DNA of 64,000 nucleotides from the NCBI RefSeq assembly GCF_009905375.1, contig NC_133648.1, positions 22,003,884 to 22,067,883 on the forward strand, given 5' to 3'. This document shows, piece by piece, positions 12,001-22,679 of this stretch. The translations under genes were made by a program, and so were the position numbers. Every line of letters begins with the position of its first letter. Positions within the stretch are counted from its first letter, which is position 1. The stretch is from Apium graveolens. Taxonomy: Eukaryota; Streptophyta; Magnoliopsida; Apiales; Apiaceae. The notes below the pieces were generated by a model. The model saw nothing but the letters and a program-made list of their open reading frames with translations, ran no database searches and had not been told where the DNA came from.

Positions 12001-12785
12001 AAGATAGACCAAAGACACTCTTACCAGGATTCACTAAAGCAAAACAGACTCAACCTTTGAAGACTACTGCAAGTGGTTTTGAAGGAAGAGTAGTTACTGG
12101 AAAGGAAGCAAGAGATAAAATTGGATTGGGAAGTGCTGATGAAAGAAGAATACATAACACTACCAATGATCCAACTTCCTTGAGTGAACCAGGTATTGGA
12201 GCAACTCCTGAGAGATTGAATCAACTGGAATCTGTATAGATGGTTTACCATACCTACTTGAAAGAATACATCTTGTTGTATTTCATGACAGATGGTAGGG
12301 TTTATCATATAAGATAAAATGCCATTCCATTGAAGTATTTTGAAGAATTGGAGCATGTACTATTCTTACTTCAAGTGGATGACAGAATAACAGGAACTGC
12401 TGCAAACTATTTGAAAGAACAGATTCAGAGACAGAAAAGGCTTTATTCTGTTAAGTCTGACAGCATATACGTTCCAAAGTACAGAGATCACAATGGTGAT
12501 ATAGTTGAAATGAAGCCCGACACTGCTAAGATTATAACTACCTTTCTGGGGTACAGGGCTGTTGAATTCAATCTTGAGTCTGATAAAGTTTATTTGATCA
12601 GACTGGATCAGGATATAAGAAAAGCAAAGATCAATGATCTCAGAGCTGCAATCTTTCAAATTGGTGAAGATACTGCAGAGCTTAAAGATGCCAAAAGGAG
12701 AATGATTGATGCACTTAGATATGCTGAGAGATGTTTGTTGAAGAATTATCTCAGAACAACTCCTGACATCAGAGAGATCAGATGA
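9066..12785 (+). pseudogene. copia-1 long extra ORF ('env-like'), interrupted
   Basis: One reading frame runs from ATG 9066 (MAPKDLIIDGAKF) to 12785 and is broken by stops at 9720 (TAA), 10266 (TAA) and 12237 (TAG). The N-terminal ~218 residues form a globular domain (REWSFFFDCITKAFGNKC, RNVVYFARFCQLIYTFC) that resembles the plant-specific 'putative plant transposon protein' domain in Sirevirus and Athila extra ORFs. Then comes a long Pro/Ser/Thr and acidic region (9800-10850), a mixed helical region (~11000-11330), SSD-rich linkers and a C-terminal helical block (12370-12785). I see no signal peptide or transmembrane helix, so 'envelope' is only a historical label. The function is unknown. 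The 8967 upstream start is less likely because the MAP start is shared with copia-2. Confidence 0.6.
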
Positions 12786-12980
12786 TGAAGCCAAGTCAAA
12801 GATCTACAACTACTTAAATTTGGATATTTGTACAGACTGAAGTTGTTATCAGAAGTTGAATATTGGTAAAGCTTTAAGGACTGTAAGTTGTAGTTATCTA
12901 GTCTAATTCTCATGCATTTGTACTTAATGTTTTTGACATCATCAAATATCTGTTAAACTTATATATTATGTTAATTTACA
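12786..12980 (+). other. copia-1 3' leader to the LTR
   Basis: This short AT-rich non-coding stretch lies between the end of the extra ORF and the polypurine tract. I see no gene. Confidence 0.5.
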
Positions 12981-12982
12981 AG

Positions 12983-12993
12983 TTGGGGGAGAT
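12983..12993 (+). other. copia-1 polypurine tract
   Basis: TTGGGGGAGAT directly precedes the TGTTAG start of the 3' LTR and is the expected plus-strand primer site. Confidence 0.85.
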
Positions 12994-13604
12994 TGTTAGA
13001 TATATTTGATAATGTCATGGCTAATATAATTTATGTTTAGATTTCAGATCTTACTTAACAGGACAAATCAGTACTTAACCGTTGATCAGTACTTATACTG
13101 GAAGTCAGGACTTAAGGATATCAGTACTTATATTATCAGGAGATAATCATCAGAAGTTAGATATCAGAACTTAAGTACTGAAGGACGATCAGATAAGGAC
13201 TATAGTTGATTAAAGGAAAGAAGATCAAGATAAACATAAGAAGAGATATGCATGAAGAAGGAGTTCCGTGAAGAATGGAATACTTGGAAGAAAAGATATC
13301 TGATTGATATATTTTAGGAAGCAGAATTATATTCCATATCAATTAGCGATTATCTTGTAATTGTGTAGTATATAAACACAGACATAGGGTTTACACTATA
13401 AGTGTTATCATATTTGAGAAGATTATTCATTGTAACCCTAGCAGCTCTCGTGATATTTGTTCATCACTGAGAGGTAACAGTTCCATACTGTAACAGAGTT
13501 TATTGTTTCAATAAAGTTTGTTTTCTGTTACTCAAGATTTTAAAGTTCGATTTGATTGTATTATACACTGTATTCACCCCCTCTACAGTGTGTGTGACCT
13601 AACA
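12994..13604 (+). repeat. copia-1 3' LTR (611 bp)
   Basis: It starts TGTTAGATAT and ends CCTAACA, so the ends are inverted (TGTTAG/CTAACA). The U3 part (13060-13190) carries several copies of TATCAGAACTTA/TATCAGTACTTA, the inverse of the AAGTTCTGATA motif found throughout the interior. Its last 207 bp pair with 682-887. Confidence 0.9.
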
Positions 13605-13990
13605 GTTGATTTTATTGTTTGATTAGCCGATGTTGATTTCATATTTTCGGGTTTTAAATTTTAATTCGGGTTTGAATTTCTAGTAGTTGTTTGATGTTGT
13701 TGTTGCTGGAAACGATTAGATCGTCGAGTTTCCTATTGATTCGTATCGGTTTCGTAGTTTTTGGCTTTGATTTTGAGCTCGCTGGAACCGCGGCATCGCC
13801 GCCGCTGTTCTTAGTTCGCCGGCGTCGTGTTCATCGAGGACGAAGAAGGAGAAGGTAGGGATATTGATTCGATGTTGTGGCTGACTGAAATCACTAAGAA
13901 ACGAGACCGAATCGTAACGTTTAGGCCGCGTTTTTACTCGCCGGGAAATGCCGCCGACGCCGGTTTCTGGGCAGTCGGGGCGGTGTTCTT

Positions 13991-14044
13991 GAGCGACCCG
14001 GGTTCGACCCGGTTTGCAACCCGGTTTCGACCCGGGTTTGATCC
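13991..14044 (+). repeat. CGACCCGG short repeats in the LTR
   Basis: Four near-copies of ACCCGGGTT/ACCCGGTTT in ~50 bp (TTCGACCCGGTTT and variants) are present in both LTR copies (again at 23868-23920). This is a CpG-dense patch in otherwise AT-rich DNA. Confidence 0.6.
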
Positions 14045-14380
14045 TGAAAACCTAAACCTGAACCCTAATTTTGTGTTTCTGGTTATTTTAGTATTTATTC
14101 TATTTTTCTAAAAATCAGAAATTAGTTTTAGTAATTCTTAAAATTTAATAAAAATCAGTTTTAAATTTTGAAAACTAGTATTATTAATTTCTAAATTATT
14201 TAATTAATTTATAAATTCGAATTTAATTATTTAACTAATTATTTGATTATTTATCTAATTATTTATTAGTTATCTAATTAACTAATAATTAGATAATTAA
14301 TTAGTAATTAGGTAATTAATTAACAAATAAGGATTAAATAATACGATTAATAATCCAATAATTAGTTAATATTACGTATA

Positions 14381-14760
14381 ACTCGTATCTATACGAGTAG
14401 TGATTCGATAATTAAAACTATTATTCGAGCGATAATTATTCGAAGAATACCGTAATAATTATTCATATCGAATAATTAAATACAGTTAATTAATTGATTA
14501 ATTAATCAGATAGGTATAGTAATACTAGCGATTCGATAGATATTCGAGAATTGCGAATAACTCGTAATTATACGAGTAATTGCACGATAAGTTCGATTAT
14601 TAATATTCAGACGATAGTAAATTATTCGTATAATATCGTAACAATTATTCGTAATGAATAATTAAATACAGAAAATTAATTTTAAAATGCAATAATAACA
14701 GTAATGTTTCGATAATTATGCAAGAAACGCGAATAACTCGTAGAAATACGAGTAGTGGAT
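14381..14760 (+). repeat. ~177-bp degenerate tandem repeat with ACTCGTA hairpins
   Basis: ACTCGTA...TACGAGT hairpins with 3-5 base loops start at 14381, 14560 and 14736, spacings of 179 and 176. Each is preceded by similar sequence (GCGAATA or CGTATA) and, mid-unit, by a shared AATAATTAAATACAG. The 3' LTR has the same series at 24256, 24435 and 24619. Confidence 0.65.
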
Positions 14761-16676
14761 CGTTGCGTTGAAATATGATTCGAATAATGGCTCATTTATT
14801 CAATAATTAGCGTACCAGTTAATGATATCGATCTAATCGAATAAATAACGATAAGTTGTAAATATTTATAATAAATTGTGATTAATCCTAATAATTAGGG
14901 ATTAATTATTTTAAATTATTAAATAATTATTTATTAATTATTTATTAGCTATTTATTTATTAAATATTTAAAAAAAAGTGATTAATTATTTCGATAATTA
15001 ATCACATAATTTTCAGTAAATCATAACTTCTTCATTTTAACTCCAAAAATTATAAAAAAATTATTTTTGACTTTGATTTTTCTTAAATAATTATTTAAAA
15101 ATGATTTTAGGATTTAAAAGGTTGTAATAATTATTTATATTGAATAATAAATTAAATTATCAGTGTTTAATTGATAATAATTCAACCGTTAGTCCGATTC
15201 GAGTGAAACGAAAGCCATTTTACTCCAAAAAATGAATTATTTTTATTAAAAATAATATGAAGACCTAATTTCTTCTCGAAATTAGTTGACTTTTTTGATT
15301 GCTTGATTATCAGTCGAAATACGCGTCGAGACGAGTCCGAAAAATTCCGAAAAAATGGGAAATGAAGCAAAAGGTGATCAACGGAGCAATCAGCGAGTCG
15401 ATTTTGATTCTAAAAATTATTTTAACTATAGAAATAATTATGTGCTTATGTGCTTATGTGCTTATGTGTATTATATGGTTAATCGAGTCTTACTTGCTTA
15501 TATGTAATATAAGAGTCAATTATAAGCGCATGGGTAGATGATAGGAACGAAATGAAGTCAATTCAAGATGCAAATTGAAGTACAAGATGACTTAATCAGT
15601 CTATTTTGCTAACAGAAGCTAAGCCAGCAAGGCAGGTCAAGTAAGGGATAGACAGAAGTGATTTAATTGCAGTAAGTCGCGCAGAGGGCAAGTTTCTCCC
15701 CTATTCTACTTTCAGAATAGTAATATTCATTTCAAATTCTTATTACGCTTGTACTCCTTTAATTCCTTTATTCATATTTCAGTTAGATTCTTGAATTATT
15801 CTTTTCCTTTGAATTCATTATTCATATTCCAATTGTTACTCATAATTATTGATATATTCTGGTGATTAGAATATATCAAAGCATACCAATTTGTTCCGGT
15901 TGCTATTCCAGGGACTGGATAATACTACTTTTGGGATTAAGTCTACTTAATCCTAAGGACCGGGACATAACCGGATCCTTGAGATGGGCCGTAGTGCCTG
16001 GGTGCCCGACGGGATCTATATAGTGAGATATAGATCTGCACTGTATTCTGGCTGATCAGCAGGGTATAGCTGCGAACTTGAGTCCAGTTTAGTTCAATTT
16101 GTATTCACCAGTAATGGCCTTCTTTCGATTCTTATGAGGTTATATCTTTACAGATATACCTGGGTTACGAATTCAATGACAATGCTTTAACACTGTTTAT
16201 ATTTTGCGGACTTGTTGAGCAATTTTTGGCTCACCCCTTTTTGTTGTTATTCACCTTATTGTTTTCAGTTAAGAAGGAATATGAAACCCATTAGGACACG
16301 AGTGGTAAAGAAGCGGGTCAAGCCTCGGGATCCTCTTATACCCAAGGTGTTGATCCCAATTCAGGAAGAAAGCTTTGAGTTGTCCGAGCATGTGGAGTGT
16401 TGATAGATAGTATGTGTGTTTGAATATAAGCTGAACTTAGTTTAAAAATAAATTAGACAATGGTTTGCAAAAAAGAGAGTTTGTAAGATTTTAAATGTTG
16501 GTTTGTAATAAAAGTAGTTAGTGGTTCTTGTTTTCGTACTTCAACCTAAAAAGGTCCTGGTTAGTGTTAAAGGGGTTTAATTTCATTTCTTTATTATTTA
16601 TTAATAAGCTTGTACAGGTTGGGTAATTAGCTCGTAACCCCCAGACTTATACCCCGGGTTTGGAGGGCGTTACAGT

Positions 16677-16690
16677 TTGGCATCAGAGCT
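16677..16690 (+). other. element A primer binding site
   Basis: TTGGCATCAGAGCT lies just after the LTR end. It matches the initiator-Met tRNA PBS (TGGTATCAGAGC) with one T-to-C change. Confidence 0.7.
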
Positions 16691-16866
16691 GTAGGTTTGG
16701 TCCCTGAAAACAAGAATATTAGGATTAAGATAGGATAGGGAGATGACATAAGATAGGGATAGTCAGATTAGGAAGAATAGTATTAGGATTTAGGTCAAAT
16801 TAGAATAGGGAAATATGAATCTTAGGATTGTTTAGTGACCTTTTCTTTTCTTTGTTATATTATCAG

Positions 16867-17600
16867 ATGGCATCTTCTGGTTATTCTGCATCTTCCGAGA
16901 GGGCAGTCAATGGGCCAGCAGCACCAGTCATACCTCCAGTATCTGAGTATATGTTTCCTCCTCTACCACCTCCACCACCATTGCCACAGGAGCCGGTACC
17001 ACCAGTTCAGGGGATAGTTCATGTCCCCATAGAGATGTTTGATCCTTTTGAGTTCTTCGAGCCGATAGTTCATTTACCTATTGAGCATCAGTTTATACCA
17101 GGTATTGAGCAAGAGTTACCACCACCATTGTTACCTCATATACCAGTGCATGCCCCAAAGCCGAACATAGTTTAGATGATTCCAGTCGAGGGGATGGGAG
17201 AGCATGATGTGGATCTACAGTTAGGTTTACCACAGCAGGGTGCAGGTATTTCGAGGGTTCCTTCCCAGGAGTCAGTAGGTCAGGTTGCTCAGCCGCATAT
17301 GGTACCATACCACGAGTATAGAGTTATGAGGGACGATATGGAGTATTGGCGGGCACAGTGTCGAGAGATTATGCATCTATTTGATCAGAGGGATAGAGGA
17401 TCGTTAGCAGCCCTACAGCCGGATTATTACATGAGATAGCGATTACGGTCAGTGTTGATGAGTGCTACTTGAGAGCTTGATGAGTTGACCCATGATGGAC
17501 CTCCTTCTTTTGCAGAGTTTTATCGGATATTCCGCTTGGCACAGACTTTAGTCCAGGAACTTAGAGAGGAGCTTAGGCGTATTCCGCCTGGGTTCTGAGA
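16867..17600 (+). pseudogene. element A leader ORF, proline-rich
   Basis: The frame from ATG 16867 encodes MASSGYSASSERA, then Pro-rich stretches (FPPLPPPPPLPQEPVPPVQ) and an acidic helical part (MRDDMEYWRAQCREIMHLFDQRD). Stops at 17173 and 17437 and further on interrupt it, with recognisable coding continuing to LREELRRIPPGF near 17598. It precedes gag proper. I do not recognise a domain; it may be an N-terminal extension of gag or a separate leader protein. Confidence 0.45.
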
Positions 17601-18091
17601 TGGTTTGAGACGGTGACTCCAGAGTATATGTGTATATAGAGGCAGCATAGTATAACCTAGTGAGTAGTGTGTATGTGTGTATCAGTAGTTTAACTTGTAG
17701 TAGTAGTTTAACTTGTAGCGATAGTGTGACTTGTAGCCGTAGTGATGACCAGTAGCCCGAGACTTTTGTATCAAGCATTTACACCTGAAGCTGGTGTCAC
17801 ATATATATATATATATATATATACTGAACTTTTCAAGTTTCTTTTATTTAAATTTCAGTCTTTACAGTTTACAACATTTACTTTCATTTTATTGTTTTAC
17901 AGAAGAAAGAAACAGAAATGAAAAGAATAAACATTTTATTTAAACTGTTTACATTTCCAGTTTTTACATTCAGTAATTGTTTTCTTTAAATAAACCATGT
18001 TATTAATACAAGAGAAATTGTTTCCATCACATACTGTCAATTGTTTATTAAACTGTTAAATAAATATCACCTGTTTTATTATCAGAAAAAG
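17601..18091 (+). other. non-coding stretch before element A gag, with an (AT)n run
   Basis: There is no gene. An (AT) microsatellite lies at 17800-17823, and the rest is AT-rich leader sequence. Confidence 0.6.
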
Positions 18092-19240
18092 ATGGCACTA
18101 AAAAGAAAGACTAGAGCTAAAACCTTTAATAGCAATTCTGAAGATCCGACTAATGAGACCATGAACCAAATGTTCCATCTGATGCAAACAACAGATGGTA
18201 ATGATGCAGCAGCAGATGCAATATCAGTAACAACAGATACAAAAACAAATGTTATAACAGCCACCTCGTCCTGAGCCTCAATTACCACCAGTATTACCTG
18301 TTGTTACTTTTAAGCAGTTTCAGTCGGTTAAACCTCCAGAATTTGATGGGTCTACTGATCCTATTAAAGCCACCACCTGGTTAAAAGAAATAGAGAAAGC
18401 ATTTGCACTAGTAAAGATATGTGAGGACCAGAAGACTGATTTTGCTAGTTATTTGTTGAAGGGAGAGGCAAATTATTGGTGGGAATCTAAAAAGGCATTA
18501 GAGGGTGAAGATGTGATTGCTTGGGATAGGTTTAAAGAATTATTTTTAGAGAAGCATTTTCCTCACTATGTGAAAAATTAGATGCAGATAAAGTTTTTAG
18601 AGTTGACGCAGGGAAGTATGTCTGTAACAGAATATGAAGCCAAATTTAATGAATTGGCTAGGTTTGTTCCGGAACAGGTAGACACTGAAGAGAAACGAGT
18701 GCAGAGATTTCAAGAAGGATTACGACCATGGATACGTGGACAGGTTGCAGTCTTTGAATTAACGACATATACTGCTGTAGTCCAGAAAGCTTTGATCATC
18801 GAAGGGGAAAGTGAAAGGTCTCAACGAGACAAAGGACAGGGAAGTTTCCAAGACCGTTTCAGCAGGAAGCCGGGATTTCAAGCCCGGGAAAATTTGAATT
18901 TCAAAATGATAGGACAGGGTACACAAAAAGCAGGTAATCATTTCCAAACCTCCAAACAACAGGGAATTGTTAAGGTTCCAGTGCCATATTGCAAAACTTG
19001 TGGACGCAAGCATACCGGCATATGTATTAAAGCAGATGTGACATGTTTCAAATACAAGCAGAAAGGGCACTACTCCAACGAATGTCCAACAGGAAAAATA
19101 GCAGAAATCACTTGCTATCAATGCGGAAAGAAAGGGTATATCACTAGGAATTGTAAAGGACCGGAAATGGCAGCCAGTATTCCAAAAGTATTGGCATTAC
19201 CTCCGCCACCACCGCCGAATCAACCCAAAGCAAGGACTTT
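18092..19240 (+). pseudogene. gag: element A Gag
   Basis: The ATG is at 18092 (MALKRKTRAKTF). A frameshift near 18260 moves coding into the frame with FKQFQSVKPPEFDGSTDP, the typical retrotransposon Gag domain, which continues through YLLKGEANYWWESKK. A TAG at 18579 splits it before MQIKFLELTQGSMSVTEYEAKF. The zinc knuckles are damaged: CFKYKQKGHYSNEC has Tyr for the second Cys and CYQCGKKGYITRNC has Tyr for His. Loss of both knuckles would remove RNA binding. Confidence 0.75.
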
Positions 19241-22200
19241 TAACATGACCATGAAAGAAGCAGTGCAGAGTCCAAGTGTGATTGCAGGTACGCTTTTGGT
19301 AAACTCCATAGATTCCAAAGTATTAATTGATTCTTGAGCTACCCGTTCATTTATTTCAGAGGAATTTCTTAATAAGTTACAATGCGAAATCGAATGGTTG
19401 GGCGAGACGTTAATCATAAAATTAGCGAATGACGACCAAGTTCCAGTAGATCGAGTATGTCCTGCGTGTGATATAGAAATAGCTGGACATCATTTCTCTG
19501 TAAACTTAATTCCTTTTAAGCTAGGAGAATTTGATGTGATTTTGGGAATGGATTGTTTAGCGTATCATAAGGCTCAAATAGATTGTGCGAATAAGAAAGT
19601 GAAATTGTGAACTGCGGAAAATGCAACGGTAATATTCAAAGGCGAAAAACAGCGGAAGAAATTTCTCACCGTGATGCAGACCCAACGATTGCTTCGACAA
19701 GGATGTGAGGCGTACATAGCTTACGTGTTAGATACTGAAAAAGGAAGTCCTAGAATAGAAGACATTCCAATTGTATGTGAGTATCCGGACGTCTTCCCAG
19801 ACGAGCTTCCAGGGTTACCGCCAGATCGAGAAATCGAATTCACGATTGATCTAGCACCAGGCACAGAACCAGTTTCGAAAGCTCCGTATCGAATGGCTCC
19901 ATTCGAGATGAAGGAATTGTCAACGTAACTGCAAGATCTTCTAGACCGAGGCATTATACGACCTAGTGTATCCCCATGGGGTGCACCAGTGTTATTTGTG
20001 AAGAAGAAGGACGGCAACCTGCGATTATGCATCGACTATCGGGAGTTTAATAAACTCACTATTAAGAACAAGTATCCTTTACCGAGAATCGACGATTTAT
20101 TCGATCAGCTAAAAGGAGCTGCATGGTTCTCAAAGATAGATTTGCGATCAGGCTATCCTCAATTAAAGATTAAAGCTGAAGATATTTCTAAGACTGCGTT
20201 TCGTACGAGATATGGACATTACGAGTTTCTTGTAATGGCATTCAGTTTGACAAACGCGCCAGCTGCATTCATGGATTTGATGAATAGGATATTCAAGAGA
20301 TATTTGGACAAGTTCGTGATTGTATTCATTGATGACATTTTGATTTACTCCAAGATAGAAGAAGAGCATGCAGAACACTTGAGGATAGCTTTGGAAATCC
20401 TGAGGAAAGAGCAATTATACGCAAAATTCTAAAAATGTGAATTCTGGTTAAGGAAAGTACAATTTCTAGGGCATATCATCAGTAGAGAAGGCATCCAAGT
20501 CGATCCAGCAAAGATTAAAGCTGTGTTGAACTGGGAACGACCAAAGACACCAACAGAAGTTTGAAGTTTCTTGGGATTGGCAGGATATTATCGAAGGTTT
20601 GTCAAAGATTTTGCAAAAATAGCAACGCCGCTGACCAAGTTAACTCGAAAAAGTGAAAAGTTTGAATGGAATGATAAGTGTGAAGAAAGTTTTCAAGAGT
20701 TGAAGAATCGGTTAGTGACCGTACCAGTACTAGTATTTCCAGACGAGCAAGGGAATTTCGTTATTTTCAGCGATGCTTCGTATTGCGGGCTAGGATGTGT
20801 ATTGATGCAACACGGTAACGTCATCGCATATGCTTCGAGATAACTTAAACCTCATGAACAGAAATATACTACGCATGACCTGGAATTGGCAGCGATTGTA
20901 TTTGCATTGAAGCTTTGGAGACATTATCTCTACGGTGAAAGATGCGAAATCTACACGGATCATAAAAGTCTGAAGTATATCTTTACGCAAAAGGAACTGA
21001 ACATGCGACAACGTCGATGGCTAGAATTGATAAAAGATTACGATGTTACAATCAGTTATCATCCAGGAAAAACAAATGTTGTAGCGGATGCGTTGAGCAG
21101 GAAAGAAAGATTGAATTGGTTAACTTCATATGAAGAATTGGCCAAGGAATTCGACAAATTGGAAATTGAGATTCGTGTTCCCAATGAATCTGCAGAATCT
21201 ATCTACGCTATGACCTTCCAACCGGAGTTGCTAGAAAAGATTCGCCGCTGTCAAGATGAAGTAATGAGTCAAGATGACGACCTGACGGGAGAAGAGATCA
21301 CAACTCAAAAAGATAGTGAAGGAATTTTACGCTTTGCATCGAGAATCTGGATCCCTAATGTGGTAGAATTAAAAGAAGAAATAATGCGAGATGCGCACAA
21401 TTCGAAGTATTCCATTCATCCAGGAAGTACAAAAATGTATCGCGATCTAAAGGAAAACTTCTGGTGGCCGAATATGAAGAAGGAAATCGCAGAATGGGTG
21501 AGTAAATGCTACACATGCCAGCGAGTTAAAGCAGAACATCAACGTCCGAGCGGGTTATTGCAACCATTAGACATTACAGAATGGAAATGGGAACATCTAG
21601 CGATGGATTTTGTGATAGGACTACCAAGGACTAAGACAAATCATGATGCGATATGGGTAATCATTGACAGAATTACGAAGTTGGCACATTTTCTACCAAT
21701 TAACGAAAGATTTTCGCTCGACAAATTAGTGCAAATGTATCTCAAGGAAATTTTGATGCGACATGGAGTTCCAATATCTATCGTATCTGATCGAGATCCT
21801 CGTTTCAACTCAAGATTTTGGAGACAATTTCAAGAATGCCTTGGAACGAAATTAAACATGAGTACCGCGTATCAACCCGAAACTGATGGGCAAAGTGAAA
21901 GAACTATCCAAACGATTGGAGACATGCTACGAGTTTGTGCGATCGATTTTGAAGGCAGTTGGGATGAACATCTACCCCTAGTAGAATTTTCTTATAATAA
22001 TAGCTATCACGCCAGCATTGGAATGCCACCGTATGAAGCACTATACGGGAGAAAATGCAGATCACCAGTACACTGGGATAAAGTTGGGGAACGCAAGATT
22101 TTGGGTCCAGAATTAATTCAGCAGACGAAAGAAAAGATTGAACTTATTCGGAAATGACTCGATGCAGCGCAAAATAGGCAACGTAAATATGCAGACCCAG

Positions 22201-22652
22201 CAAGGAAGGATCTGGACTATCAGGAAGGAGAACACGTATTACTTAAAATATCGCCATGGAAAGGATTGACCAGATTTAGCAATAAGGGTAAATTGAAGCC
22301 ACGATACGTCGGACCATTTGAAATTTTAAAGAGAGTAGGAAAGCTTGCATACGAATTAGCTTTACCGCCTCATATGCAACATATTCACAATATGTTTCAC
22401 GTGTCAATGCTTAAGCTATATAATCCTGATTCTAGGCATGTAATAGAGTATGAACCGATACATATCCAACCCGATTTGTCTTTTGTAGAACAGCCGATAA
22501 GAATTTTAGATCGGCGAGAGAAAGTGTTGAGAAATAATTTTGTATATTTAGTGCGAGTGTTGTGGAAAAATCCTATGGTTGAAGAATCAACCTGGGAACT
22601 TGAAAGCGAAATGTTAGAGAAATACCCTCATTTGTTTCATAGAAGATTCTGA
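19241..22652 (+). pseudogene. pol: element A Pol with C-terminal chromodomain
   Basis: One frame carries protease (VLIDS-stop-ATRSFIS; the catalytic glycine codon reads TGA at 19335), then RT with [13 protein letters not shown] and the FIDD box (20325-20336). RNase H follows ([27 protein letters not shown]), then the integrase zinc finger ([10 protein letters not shown]...[12 protein letters not shown]) and integrase core ([26 protein letters not shown]). The C-terminal chromodomain follows (EQPIRILDRREKVL...EESTWELE), which targets integration to certain chromatin in chromoviruses. In-frame stops lie at 19335, 19608, 19926, 20430, 20562, 20841 and 22155. Most fit C-to-T change (CGA to TGA, CAA to TAA). 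Confidence 0.85.
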
Positions 22653-22667
22653 GGACAGAATCCTATT

Positions 22668-22679
22668 AAGGGGGGAGAA
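22668..22679 (+). other. element A polypurine tract
   Basis: AAGGGGGGAGAA immediately precedes the TGTAACGACC start of the 3' LTR. Confidence 0.85.

Larger units (their letters stand above)
682..13604 (+). mobile_element. Sirevirus-like Ty1/copia element, copia-1
   Basis: The order is partial 5' LTR, initiator-Met PBS, gag, protease-integrase-RT-RNase H (copia order, integrase before RT), a spacer with an 89-codon ORF, a long extra ORF, a polypurine tract and a complete 611-bp 3' LTR. The ~12 kb interior and the extra ORF after RNase H are typical of the Sirevirus (Maximus/SIRE) lineage. The 207 bp shared by the two LTRs differ at about two positions by eye, so this is a young insertion. Pol carries one frameshift and one nonsense codon, and the extra ORF has in-frame stops. 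The right flank is the interior of the 5' LTR of element A, so copia-1 inserted into A. Confidence 0.85.
13605..16674 (+). repeat. element A 5' LTR, 5'-truncated
   Basis: It aligns with 23480-26559. It contains a GC-rich patch (13790-14045) that opens a 94-codon frame also present in the other LTR, and then ~1.1 kb of extremely AT-rich sequence with ~177-bp degenerate repeats. The rest holds no gene I can support. Small open frames at 13827, 15299 and 16212 are repeated in the other LTR and lack family resemblance. Confidence 0.85.

Noticed and set aside
9066..12785. Calling the extra ORFs of copia-1 and copia-2 true envelope proteins
   Set aside because: I see no signal peptide, transmembrane segment or fusion-like motif; only the genomic position resembles env.
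13827..14111. 94-codon frame in the LTR of element A (also at 23702)
   Set aside because: It is duplicated because both LTRs share it, its end runs into hydrophobic low-complexity sequence, and I recognise no family.
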